Shown piece by piece: positions 10,324-24,900 of a DNA stretch of 64,000 nt (positions are counted from its first letter, which is position 1; every line of letters begins with the position of its first letter). This stretch comes from Oscheius dolichura (Eukaryota; Nematoda; Chromadorea; Rhabditida; Rhabditidae). The stretch is from the NCBI GenBank assembly GCA_932521035.1, contig OW051495.1, forward strand, positions 7,378,001-7,442,000, written 5' to 3'. A program made the position numbers and the translations under genes. Below the pieces are notes generated by a model. That model saw only the letters and a list, made by a program, of their open reading frames with translations. It did no database searches and was not told where the DNA came from.

Positions 10324-12714
10324 CTATTCTGTTTTACTCTTTTGAGATCTGAATAATTTCCTGAAGATCCATCGAATTGTGAGGAAAATAATGACAAGGA
10401 GGAGAATGCCAGCGGAGAAGAGGGCGGCTATCACGTCCAGGAGGTAGTACTGGAAGATGGGCAGGTGCCGGCCGTAGGGCTCCAGGTGGTCGAGAGGGCC
10501 AAACCTGGAATTTGATGAGATTAAAAGACTGGCAGCCGATTCTCTCAAACGGAAGAAGAAGAAAAACCTACTTGGCAACGAACGTAGCATGTTGCACTAC
10601 GAGATCTCTGGCCGAGACGGGTTGGTCCTTCAACATCTGGGCCAATTTTGCTGCTTTTTCATTATAGCTGACAATTATCCCCTTCTGTTCCTTTCAAGAT
10701 CCTCTTACCTGTTATTCTCTAGAACCTTTAAAATGGCTTCACGTAGATTCTGAGGCTGGGCGAGATCCTGTTTGTCTAGAACAATTGCACCGCCATGGCG
10801 AGCCAACATCTCGGCATTCCGGGGCTGATCAGCGAATAGGGGGATCTGAAAGAGGTGTGAAGATATTAAAAAAGAATATGGGCACCATAATAGAAGGCTT
10901 CCCCAGGTGAGCGATTTCTGTTGTGGAACCCATGCCTCCGTGGGTGATGAAGATAGACAGGCGCTTGTCAGCTGAAATTTTTTGCTTTGATAATGGAAGG
11001 AGACTAAAGTCACCAAGAAGGGCTTTCTGCGGTAGCCAAGGAGACAGATAGACGCTGGGAAGGTGGTCAGCCATGGTGGTGGGCGCTTCATATTTCCAGA
11101 TGAAGGTGACATCGGGGAGAGAGGCTGCTGTTTCCAGAATTGATTTTCTGTAAACGGGAAGATGTGTTTGTTGTGTATGCGTAATACACAAGATTTGTAT
11201 TTATTGCGTTTGGCGCGCGTTACGTACTGCGTACATTTCTTTGCCAACGCGCCAGATCGTCAGTCTTTTTAGTGCTAGCGCCCCGTGCGGCTGCACTTAT
11301 TTTCCTGTGTAAATTTCTGTGTGATTGAGTTAGATAAACATATAGAAAACCTTTCTATTGTTATAACTTCTATTCTGCATTCTAGTAGAACTTCACTAGA
11401 GTTCTAATTCGCCACCTTCGACGTAGACTAGTACTTCTGCTGTGTCACACCCACGGACACAACAGTGTTTTTACCAGAAAATAGGCCTACTTCCAATGTT
11501 CCGGCATGTCCTTACTCCTGGCAACCGAGCCAAATGAGATGAAGACGGTTTGCTTCCGCTCGTTGAGAACGTTATCCCATTTCTGAAGGAAAATATTAGC
11601 ATGTGCCTCGAAAATTTAGGAGATCTGCGGAAATAAAAGAAGCAAAGGGCTCACCTCGCCCAGAGGTCCAGGTTCCTCGACGTCTACAGTAATCCCCCCG
11701 ATTTCCACCGTCTTACAAAGCAATGGACGAGGATAACTCCAATAGGGATTGGCATTCATAAACATCAAGGAACATTTGGTTATAAGGTCCTGAAACGAAT
11801 AGTTTTGTAGCCCGAAAACGGAAGAAAGCTCACCCCTCCGCTTGTAAATTTGCTGCCCATTTTCTCTTGCAAATAGACGGATTCCACTGCCCACATGTCC
11901 TGTATTAATTTTAGTGGCATTACAGTGGACAGGGCATTCTTCGCTCTCTGCAGGAAGCTCATCTTATCCCCGCTACCGGAACTAGCTGATGGGACATAGC
12001 TGGGGGCTAATGGTTCTCCCAGGTAATAAGAGACGATGTCCATGTTGGTGATTGACAGAGCTCCAATGGCTGAGGGGATGCCCAGGTACTTGAAAATGCC
12101 TAAAGTTGGAATAAGCGAAATAAAGTAGGGAAAGAAAGTCTACCTAAACCGCAGAGCATAAACGGTTCAGCTATTCCGACGTCGTATTTCCGGCTACGGA
12201 GTTCTTCCAGTAGGGTATCTTGTTTCAAAAGGTCTGGAAACGAAATACAGGTGATTTTCCGTTGTTACAGGAAGCCAGAGGTTTTAAAATTCGGTGAAAG
12301 ACTCACGTTCACAAGCGTATGCCCTAGATCTGCTAAAATTAGCTGCCAATCTCAGCATACTGAGCATATCGGGAGACATTTCCCAGACTTGACCAAAGAT
12401 AGTATGGTGAGCCAAGGCCATTATTTCCGCGGCTCGAGGGTCTGCCTCCACCACGATGATGTCTTTGACGACGGAGACATTTTTCTTGCCTACTAGGTCA
12501 GTATCCACGATTGGGACCAGGAAGGTCTGGAGGTTTCCGTTTTTTCGAGTAGAAGAAAGGGACTGACAACTTCATGACCGGCGGCAGCTAGGGTGTCGGC
12601 TATTTTGGCCAGGTAAGTGGTGTGGGAATGGCCGAAAAGAGGAGAATAGACTAGAAATTTGTAGGGGGAACAGGAATGAATGAAGAGTAGAGCTAGAAGG
12701 GGGAGAAGCTTCAT
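10324..12714 (-). CDS. ugt-like: UDP-glycosyltransferase (UGT family, GT1)
   Basis: Eleven exons join in phase to 527 residues, the normal UGT length: 12714-12568, 12526-12307, 12233-12144, 12099-11834, 11789-11655, 11582-11491, 11147-11014, 10971-10886, 10845-10709, 10667-10572, 10504-10324. The enzyme should transfer a sugar from a UDP-sugar to small lipophilic molecules in the ER lumen (detoxification). A signal peptide (MKLLPLLALLFIHSC) is followed by the N-domain motif FLVYSPLFGHSHTTYLAKIA. The C-domain shows SFGSVA, PWLPQKALL, the donor-binding signature FITHGGMGSTTE (about residues 370-381) and PLFADQPRNA. A C-terminal membrane helix (about 485-508) ends in a basic cytosolic tail. Key residues of the UGT signature are present. 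Most introns are 37-48 bases; intron 6 is 343 bases. Nearly all phases agree with one model, so I am confident it is a working gene; the aglycone is unknown. Confidence 0.93.
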
Positions 12715-13767
12715 TTTAAAAAAACTAGGCAGGGAAGGAACGCTGTACTTATAGTTGGAGAGAGGCAGGAACCGTGGAAGTGGCGAAACACATCAATATT
12801 AAGAAGAGTGTGGGGGGACACACTGATTACGATAAGCGGTCAGCAAAGATGAAGACACAAAATCATGACAGACAACTTGGGAACAAGGTCAAATTTAGTC
12901 TCCAAATCCGGCCTGAACGATTAAAATGTCAAATTGTGATGTGTATAGAAAAATGAATAGAAAGTTGAATCACTCAAATGGAATGATGCACCTGCCCTGC
13001 TTCACGGTCGACGATTTCTGCTGATGACAGCCCACCAGAGTACGAGTTTCAGAAAGTATGAGACGAGCTCCACAGTTAGAACAAAAACTAGGCTCTAAAA
13101 TCTCGTTTTTTTTAGTTCTAATCCTTTCCATTTCCCCGATTCCCCCTGCCCAGGACGACCTCGTCCATTTCTACTGTAAACTGTCGAATTGTATAAATAC
13201 TTTTTTCTTTGAATTGTTCGGTATAAATAGAGCACAAGATCATAAATAGAGGAAATAGAGCGTAATGAGAAAGTTACTTCAACAAGAACTTCCCAACACA
13301 ACAGTTGTCTCGTGGATTTGTGGTGACCAAGCTGAAGCTTCACACTTAGTATACCAAACAAAAAATGAGTCCAGAAGCCCTAAACTAATCTCATAACAGC
13401 CAAATGAAGAGTACTTGCCGTAACCTCCCAATTCTTCTTCAAGTCCATTGCGTCTGACGTCCACTTCACATTACCAGTAAAATTGAGGCATATCTATTGA
13501 AAGATCCATTTAACTGGCCATCCAGTAAGGCAGCAATTAGAGAGCTTATTCGAGCCACAAAGACAATAATTTGTCTGGGAAAGTCTCTCCATTTATGGAA
13601 GATTAGGGGAAGGGGGAAGATTATGCAAAGTGATCAACTACGAGAAAAGGACGTCAAAATTTCGAAATCGGTAGTTTTCGGAGAGCAAATGAACACAGCT
13701 TGGGGCTTGGCATGTGCTCCAACTAAACCCAAATCACAGCGTAGGATTAAGACAAACATGACAACTT
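12715..13767. other. Intergenic; no recognised gene
   Basis: Upstream of the glycosyltransferase. Short open frames occur (12774-12956 +, 13058-13249 + with a hydrophobic run near its start, 13279-13464 -, 13095-13361 -), but none shows a domain, convincing splice context or similarity to a neighbour. Confidence 0.4.
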
Positions 13768-13894
13768 GTCTACAGTAATCTGGAAGGTCTGGACCATCTT
13801 CCATTGCACATTTCTCTGGTAAGTTTAATTTTGTAGCGTGGTGTTTCTGTGCCTTCTTTTCTGTCCAATCACGAATTGTATGTTTGCAAGCACG
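13768..13894 (-). pseudogene. Isolated CDC48/p97 C-terminal exon fragment
   Basis: Reading leftward from about 13894 the frame gives ACKHTIRDWTEKKAQKH and then EKCAMEDGPDLPDYCRQ. This matches the p97/CDC48 region after the D2 domain (the ACKxAIRE helix, then the AMExxxDDPVPE segment). The preceding D2 exons and the following ARRSVSDNDI exon are not found nearby. The AME...DxP segment is missing in the two full CDC48 genes of this window, so this fragment descends from a different, more canonical copy. The frame stays open to about 13634, but that part is not CDC48-like. Confidence 0.6.
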
Positions 13895-13964
13895 GAAAGT
13901 CAAATTCACCTGCTCAAGGTGGGAAAATAAAGTCCAATGCTTGATAGTATTGAACCACAGCTCA

Positions 13965-15884
13965 ATGTTGCTCGACCATATTGTTAGCTCCCCTTTCTCT
14001 ATCTCCGTCTATTTAATCTCTCTAATATCCCTTATTTTTGACGCATTACTCTTCTATGCCATTTGGAAACATACCCCAGAAAAGATGGAAGATATCAAAC
14101 CAATGTTGTTGAATCTGGTGGTAAGTTTATAGGGGAGGCAAAGCTCCTTGACTAAGGCTGTAAAATAAGGTAAAATTATACATATTTTACAGTTATCTCA
14201 AATGTTATACGCATTGTCGAATAATATTGGAGCTGCTCCAGAATATATGTATCCTTTATTTGTTTATCGTATCAATGGATTCTATCAATTCATAGGACAG
14301 GAATATGGTCCATCTGTTGCTGTAGTCTTGCTCATACTTCTCTTCTTAACCCTCTTTTCCAGATTTCTGCAAATTGCGTGTTTTTAGTTAGCTCCGCTAC
14401 TTATATATTAGAAAGTGTTATATATCGCTATATTGCCGTATTTGATCATTCAATACTATCGTATCTGAAAAAGAAAATAAAGATAAAACTTTCTTGGTTC
14501 ACGTTCCTTCACAGCTGTTTGGCAGTTATTGCTCTAGGTGGTGGAATCTATATAATGAAGGGATTTCAGCTCCTCTATTCTCCTCAGGTAAACCTTAAAC
14601 TTTACTGCTACAGTAAGGCGAACGTTCAAGCACACCGCACCCAAAAACTCACCCAATGCGCCCTGCGCTCGAATAATTCGACCTTGCTTATTTCTTTAAT
14701 GTCTATCTTGTTCAGAATTTTATGGCGGACAAACTGATGTAGGTTATATTCCATAAGAACAAGAAATTGCTGAAATATAACCCAAAACAGAGTTTTTGAG
14801 GTGAACATAGTGTTTCTATCGACAACTCAGCTTTTCTTATTCTTATGGAATATAGCCTATATCAGTTTGTCCGCCATAAAAGTCTGAACAAGATAGACAT
14901 TAAGAAAATAAGCAAGATCGAATTATTCGAGCACAGGGCGCATTGGATGAGTTTTTGGGTGCGGTGTGCTTGAACGTTGGCCCTACAGTAACCCATCAAG
15001 GTCCGTAACGGTTCCTTTAATATACATTTGCGCAGCATGCCATTCTTTTCAGCACTTTACTTCCTTGAACTCCGTTTCCCAATGTTTTTCCCTTTTAGGA
15101 ATATTTATCTTATGCAGGAATACATGACATTTCTACAGTATCAACTGGAATAGATTTTAGCTATGATGTTCTGGCCATATTGAATCCTACCGTTGTAAAT
15201 CACATAGAATTTGGTCAGTTACAGTTCGGTTTCAAACACCAGGGCCAGAATCGTTTCGGGGCTTTGTTTAGAGTTTTGCTATCAAATATTCCTTATTTTC
15301 AATTTCGCCGCTTTAAATCAGAAAATCATGATCATTTTTCAACAGATCCTTGTGCTGAAGACGGATTCTGTCTTCTCCGCAATTATCTCCCCGTTTCAGT
15401 TTGGTTATATATCGGAGCCTGTGGTGGTACTGTAACTATCAATTATATTCTGTCAATTCTAATGTACCGACGTCTGCGTCAGCTAGCCACCACTTTCAGT
15501 TTGCGCCATTATCGGAACCAGGTCAAGCTGACGTTTATGCTGCTCGGACAGGTGAAAAGAGTAGCTCTAAATGGTTGTCCATTCTGACCACTTTTTATTT
15601 CGAGAGTACAAATTATTTAGGGCCTGCTACCTGTTCTCTTTGTCCTGGCATTTTGTATTGTTCTGTTTGTCGGACGGTACAGTCTATCCGCCGGCGACAG
15701 TCCACCCATGTACACTTTTCACACGATGATGATTGCTGTGACGGTCTATCCCCTGCTCAGTTCCATCCTAACCGGTGTGTTAACAACTCCTTATCTTGCA
15801 TTCTTCAAGAGACTTTTGACCAGAATTCCAGGAATGAATAGGGGCAGTCATCAAGTATCGAAAGTTATGAGAATTGTACACTAG
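13965..15884 (+). CDS. Nematode serpentine receptor, srh-like
   Basis: Six exons (13965-14120, 14193-14321, 14363-14587, 15099-15213, 15346-15551, 15621-15884) join in phase to 364 residues. Exon 1 holds TM1 and the srh-type WKHTPEKMEDIKPMLLNL loop. Exon 2 (129 bases, as in two paralogues) gives TM2 and an extracellular segment. Exon 3 carries TM3, an ESVIYRY motif and TM4. Exon 4 is the second extracellular loop and exon 5 holds TM5 and a basic loop. Exon 6 (264 bases, as in the gene at 5658-7250) gives TM6-TM7. The 511-base intron 3 carries a foldback element (14608-14991). The stop is only 27 bases from the converging CDC48 stop, so 3' UTRs must overlap or be very short. Membrane chemoreceptor, ligand unknown. 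Confidence 0.78.
14608..14991. repeat. Foldback element in a receptor intron
   Basis: The stretch from about 14608 (CTACAGTAAGGCGAACGTTC) to 14762 returns inverted at about 14837-14991, giving arms of roughly 150 bases with about 70 bases between. No coding capacity of its own. The intron would fold into a long hairpin in the pre-mRNA. Confidence 0.8.
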
Positions 15885-15911
15885 GGATCGATTAGTAAAG
15901 TTTTATTCATC

Positions 15912-19166
<3,255 letters not shown>

Positions 19167-19170
19167 AATT

Positions 19171-19176
19171 CTAAAA
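19171..19176 (-). promoter_or_regulatory. Probable spliced-leader acceptor of CDC48 paralogue 1
   Basis: TTTTAG on the minus strand followed by AATT and the ATG. In nematodes an acceptor this close to the start codon with no upstream donor usually receives a trans-spliced leader. Confidence 0.5.
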
Positions 19177-19754
19177 TTGGATAGATAAAATGTTTGAAAT
19201 AAGAACATATAAGGGGAATAAACATTAAAATGGTCCAAAGAAGCCCAATATGCACGCATTATTATCATTTTCTTCGAAACATATGCAAAAAAACGTTGGG
19301 TGACAAATGTTTTAAAGGGACTGTCAATAGCGTTCACGGGTCCCGCAGCGACGTGAACGACCACTTTCGTGTTTTGCGAAAATACGCTTTATAGAAAACG
19401 GAAAGTCGGGTCAAACCAGGGTCAGTCGACACCGTTCTTGCTACACGAGTTTTCAAAACTATCATGAATTTTGTTGCAATTGGTCTTGTTTTGTAAAGCT
19501 AATTTTGCTGATCAAGATGCGCTATTTTGTTTTTCATGAAAACGTCGCAATCGGGAGAAAATGCAATCAAATGGGCGTGTAAACAGCGCGCGGTTTTGTT
19601 CAAGGCAACCCCTTTAATAGAAGCCTTCCACACACTCCAATCGTGTGAAAGATTTGCGAAAGATTTTTGGGTGCGCTTACCAGAGTTTGCGCACGCGTGT
19701 GCAAATGCGCAAATTCCAGAAGTGATTTTATGCGTTTTTACCATGTTTTGACAT

Positions 19755-20045
19755 CTTATCTATTTCCGCCGGCCTCAAATTACTATAGAACAGTTGAGAG
19801 AATGCAAAAATATTGCTGAATAGAAAAGAAACAAGCAATTTCAACAGAAAACCGATGAAATTCACAAAATTCGTTTTTCGCCGAATTATGCTTTGGTTCA
19901 TATATCAAATTGCTCCTCATAATTTACTTAATTTTTTTTTGCAGTAAAAATCATCATAGAAAACAAGAGGTAAAGCTTGGTAAAAAGGAAATTCGCGTAA
20001 TTGGGGAGTACTATATCAATTCGCAATGGGGCATGTGGGAGGCTC
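19755..20045 (-). repeat. Dispersed non-coding repeat, copy 1
   Basis: Words such as AAACAAGCAATTTCAA, AAAATTCGTTTTTCGCC and ATCAATTCGCAATGG occur here and, as reverse complement, in 44936-45190 and 45690-45960. The copy here lacks a matching terminal repeat on one side, so it is probably a fragment. Confidence 0.65.
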
Positions 20046-20104
20046 CCCATTTTTGCCCGAATTTCATATTTCAAGAAATTTTTTACTGAGAGATCAGAGT
20101 AGAT

Positions 20105-20344
20105 CCATTCGATGGCGTCTCTCGCCGTCTACAAGAAGAATTTCTTTCATCAGCTTGGGAGCGTCACAGTGAGGAATTGACAACGTTTTACCAGAATTAA
20201 GCCCTTCTATAAGCCTCGACAAAAGTAGACCACTCATAGAAAAAGGCTTAATTCTGGTAAAACGCTGTCGATTCCTCACTGTGACGTTCCAAACCGTTAG
20301 AAACCAGCTCAGCTATCTGACGGCGAGAGGCGCTATCGAATGAA
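20105..20344. repeat. Imperfect inverted repeat, about 110-base arms
   Basis: CATTCGATGGCGTCTCTCGC at 20107 pairs with GCGAGAGGCGCTATCGAATG near 20343. GGCTTAATTCTGGTAAAACG (20245) pairs with 20183-20203. The outer parts match less well. Confidence 0.7.
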
Positions 20345-20465
20345 CCTATTTTTCAAGAAAAAAATTTTCCAACTTGAACGAAAAACACCAAAGGGGGGAC
20401 CAAGGCAAAAAATGTTCTTTTTTGAACACATGGGAATGAATGGGTTAAGAAGTAAACCCCTTTAC

Positions 20466-21260
20466 AGTCTGTCCAGAAATTATAGAGATACTCAAAATTT
20501 GGACCATTCACTTCATTATGAGGGAATGAGCGGTCGATTTTGATCTCATCAGATTCGGCGCAGGCTGCTACCTCGAAGAAAACTGAACGGAAGAACAGGT
20601 AGCGCATAGCGTGCCGAGCATTTTGACACACGGAATTTGTTTTAACTTTGCACCTGTGAAGCGCCGGACCTTGATAAATCTCAACGAACTCGAAAATGGC
20701 CTTTTTGTATTGATTTTGGTCAAAAATTGTCTTCTCAACGCCTTCTCAACAAATTAAACATAATTAAACCATGTTGTGCACTTCTTATTCACGAGTTCTT
20801 GGTGTCAAACTGTTCAGTATGCCGTGCTCTACCTACTCCTCTGTTCAGTTTTCTTTGAGATAGCAGCCTGCGCCTTCAATCGGACTGAAAACCTCCTCAC
20901 CCCACAAATAAGAACAAAATGAGGTTTTCGGAAACGCGGTTACCGGCTATTTTCCTCGGGAAATGTCTGTTGGCTATATCAAACTGCTCGACAGAGACCG
21001 TCCCATGGCCTTTACCGCCCTCGTTTCCCTCATAAACCGGGGGCTTGAGAGTGTCCCCATAATTATTGGACAGTGGAATTTTGCCCTATTTTACAAAAAT
21101 GCCTGTTATGTGAAGAGGCGCTGGAGAAACGTAACCGAAATCTGGGCAACGGGGTAATCGAAGGTGAGGAATCTGATGAGATCAAAATCGACCGCTCATT
21201 CCCTCATAATGAAGTGAATGGTCCAAATTTTGTGTATCCCTATAATTTCTGGACGGACTG
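20466..21260. repeat. Foldback element, about 90-base terminal arms
   Basis: 20466-20555 (CAGTCTGTCCAGAAATTATA onward) returns inverted at about 21170-21260. Two small frames inside (20963-21157, 21073-21288) show no transposase motif. Likely a non-autonomous DNA transposon. Confidence 0.75.
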
Positions 21261-21956
21261 TATGACCTTTAGGTCATTAGAATGGTAGAGGACTAAAATG
21301 GGTGGAGTAGCAGAGCGAGCTCTTGATAAAATCACGTGAAGTAGCCAGCCGGTGAGAAAAGTAAAGATAACGGTTTCCGCTCTTATCAGAGAATTTACCC
21401 GCCCTTTAGCATAGAGTCGATCACCTTGCTAACTTCCATTTCAACAAGGTTTCAATAATAACATTGAACCTATCACCCCTCCCCCTTTTTAATAATCTTT
21501 TCACAACTTCCCCTGCCGACTCTAATCTCCGAGTTTAAATCATTCAAAATTCTTGCCCACTTTTGACTAACTTGTAAGAACGATAAATGAGGCCAGTTTG
21601 GAGTTTCTGCCCTAGCCATCCAATTTCATCATGTGATCGGTGAGAAAGGAACAGATACTACAAACATTTCAGAGCCTTATCTTGTCATTATTTTAACGCA
21701 CTGCTAGGAAGCAGTCCGTAGCCGACCGTTTCTTTCCACTTTCCAGCTTTTTTTTATAACTTACCAAACTTAGGTATGCTGTTTTCTGCGTTACGCATAT
21801 TATAGTATATGATATGATTTTTGGCATACTGAATTGTTTTTCATGTTTTCAATAGCTGCTTTCGGACTTGACCCTATCTTACTTTTCTAACAATGAATTT
21901 AATTTTTCATTTTTTTAGAGAATTCCAGTAAAACAAGAAGAAGATAACAATAAACA

Positions 21957-24900
21957 ATGCCGGATATCGCGGCGACGGCCAAGACGGCCGGAAAATGGGT
22001 TGTGGCGAAAACCAAGGAGATTAGCAAAACTATTTGGTCAAACTTGAAAAAGCATCCGTTTATGATCATATTAGCCGTTATTGTGATTGCTCTTGGTTTA
22101 GCGCTCATTTTTTGCCCATTCCTTTTTCCCGCCTTTGGTGCAGCCGTTGGTGCATTCTTTGCTCCAGTAATGTCAGTTGCATCGGCTATCAAGTTATTAT
22201 GCGTGGTTGGAGGTGGCCTAGTGACTGGGGGTATGTACGCGCTCCACCAGGCTCTTTTTAATCCAGTGAGTTGTTCACAGGAAACATTTTATTGAAGCAC
22301 TTCTAGAATGTCACATGGAAAACGTTTGCTAAAGAGTTCGGCAAAGGATTTGTTATTGGCATTGTTACAAGTGCTTGCAGTTTGGCTGTCAGTTCCGCAC
22401 TTGATGCCATGTTTCCTGTAGTATCATCGTATCTGGGAGTAGTTGGTGCTAAAGTAAGCCTTGTGCTTTTACAGAAAATATAAAAAAACTGTAGTAAACC
22501 AAAATTTCTGCGAGAGAAAGTTATTTTTTCCTGAACGCTGAATCGAATTTCATTTTTTTTTGTTCGTTAGAAACCATAAAGTATCCAAGCTGAATAGTCG
22601 TCGCATAAACAATTTCGGAAAACAAGATGGACAGTGCCGCCTAATCACCTATTTTCATGTAAGCAACATCTTTTTAGGCTTGCATGGTTGTACTCTCCGG
22701 CTTATTTGGCTCTCTGTGTGGACTGGCTTCCTGCGTTGTGTCTAATGTGGTCAGTTTCATAAGGAAGCATTTGTATTGAATGAAACTAGCAGAAATCGTT
22801 ATTAATTTTAGTGTTTGCTACAAAATAGAAGCCTCAAAAATATTTATTTAAGTACCGTAAAAACTGTAAAAGGACCACCCTTCCCCCTCCTGTAATTGAA
22901 CCCCCTCAAAAAAATGATCGTAAAATACAACCTCCGTGGGTTCTATTAGTTTTTACGGTAAGTAGAATTTGATATTTCCAGGTAAATGGAAAACGGGGAA
23001 TGGCTATCTTTGATAACTGGAAGGTAGCCCTACTTTCTGGATTTGCTATTGGCTTATTCTGTGGCTTCTTGCAATATGGGCTTTCTGCAGAAGTTTGCAT
23101 CAGTAATTTAAACAGGCAGCCTGTTTTTAGGCAGCAGCAAATATTCAGAATACAGCTCTGGGGCATGTTGATGAAGGAATTAGAGATGCTGTTGTCGGGT
23201 AAGTCATTTCTCCCTAACCAAAAGACCTCGGCCCCTGATGACTGCAAATTAACATCTTTACCTACACCATTTTCCCACGTACACTCAAAAAATGAAAAAT
23301 AATGCGCCTTTGGCGCCTTCTTTTTTTCTCTCGTTTTCGACCGTCGAACTGAACAAACGACAGGTATTACAGACAGACGAACACACAGAGATTTGCCTAT
23401 TATGAGGGTAGGATAATAATTGGTTTAGGTTTAAATGGAAAGAAATCTTTGAAGCCATACTTAAAGTAGTTAGAGCGCCTGTAGGTTATAAAGCAAAAAA
23501 GCTGTAAAGATCTATATTTAGACAGTGGTTGAAACCCACGTGCAGGCTGCTGTGCTGTCGGCTAAATGGGGGATCATTGACAATGCTGTACGTGCTGAAG
23601 CGACTAATAATATTCGCAAAGAAGCGCCTGTATGTTTATTTGGTAAACAACTCACAATGTGTTATCAATTAGACTCCAATAAGAGAGCCACAAAAACGAT
23701 CAAAAGCGAAACCAGCTACCGTCTCAGATTCATCTTCAAAACCAAATGCCGGTGACCAGCCATCACAGGAAACACCAAGAGCGGCGGTAATTCAAACACA
23801 AAATCCATCATTTTTTCTACAGAGAAACCTAAACGATGAGTATGTTGAAGCAACACGCCCCGAAAATCTGGATAATAATCGACAAATGCCCAATGATCAA
23901 CAGAATCAGCAGGCAAATGAGGTAAGTAGATAATTTTTTGTTAAAAAAGGCCTCAGTATCTTCCGCAATCGTCATTAGATGGGTCTCTGGAAAACAGGCG
24001 ACAGGAAGAGGCAGTGAGGGCTCCGTTTAGTTAAAGGAACTCTGAGGGACTTCGGCTTGAGCGCAAGGACGACTGCGCTCACAAGCGTCCTTTCGCCTTT
24101 GGCGCGCGTTTGAATTTTGAACGCTCCTGCGTTTTGGCCTTGTTTTGGTATTTTTTTGGTAATTTTTTGACGTGATTTATATTAATTAGCCATAACAAAT
24201 TGTTGTCTTATTGAAATCAACGGAAAAAACATACCGAAACGCGTAGATCAGGCATGCGTTTTCCCGGGCTTTGAGAAAGCCCGCGAAAATCTACAGTATG
24301 CTCCCCGGGTCCCTCAGAGTCCCTTTAAGACATTCAATTTGTAGCTTGTTGAAGAAGTAGATGAAGTAAATGTACCGGACGACGCTGCTGTAGCGCATAC
24401 AGCTGATGCTCCTGAAGCAGTGGCTGATGAGAATGTAGGCAATTCATCAGAACCACACATTGTAAAATGTTTCTTTTTACTATAAATTGCCATCTTAGGA
24501 TACACGTGAAAATCTAGAAGACCTGGCACATCCAGACCCGGCAACCGTTGTTGAGGTTGCCATTCCTTTTGCCAATTGAATTTACCCCATTTAGGAGTAT
24601 CAGGATGATAGGATCAGATCACAGCCAACGGAAAACGATCATGTCGCTGTTCATCCACAGGAACAAGAAGAGCAACAGGTGATTTTATTTTTGTTTTAAC
24701 ATATTTAAAAATATCTACCAATACTTGAACTTTTAGATGCCAGATCCATCGCCCGTAGCCGCGGTTCAGAGTAACTCCTCCCATTCATTCGACCCTCACA
24801 GTGGAAGCAGCAGTATCGCTTCTGGATTAGCGTCCCGGCAAATGTCACATGTGAAACTGATTCCCTATCCAACGCGGGTAAATAATCGTTGAATCATTTC

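Larger units (their letters stand above)
19167..21956. other. Repeat-rich gap upstream of family copy A
   Basis: No gene is visible. It contains a dispersed repeat (about 19755-20045, minus orientation) related to sequences at 44.9 and 45.7 kb, an imperfect inverted repeat (20105-20344) and a larger foldback (20466-21260). A TTTAAAGGGACTGTC word at 19313 resembles MITE ends at 45.4-46.1 kb. The last 400 bases, T-rich, are the likely promoter and 5' leader of copy A. Confidence 0.5.

Noticed and set aside
13058-13249. Small hydrophobic-start frame, possibly a secreted peptide
   Set aside because: The hydrophobic run is internal, there is no cleavage-like context, and no neighbouring exon.
13634-13767. 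Extension of the CDC48 fragment frame
   Set aside because: The frame stays open, but the sequence beyond DYCRQ has no resemblance to CDC48; probably chance.
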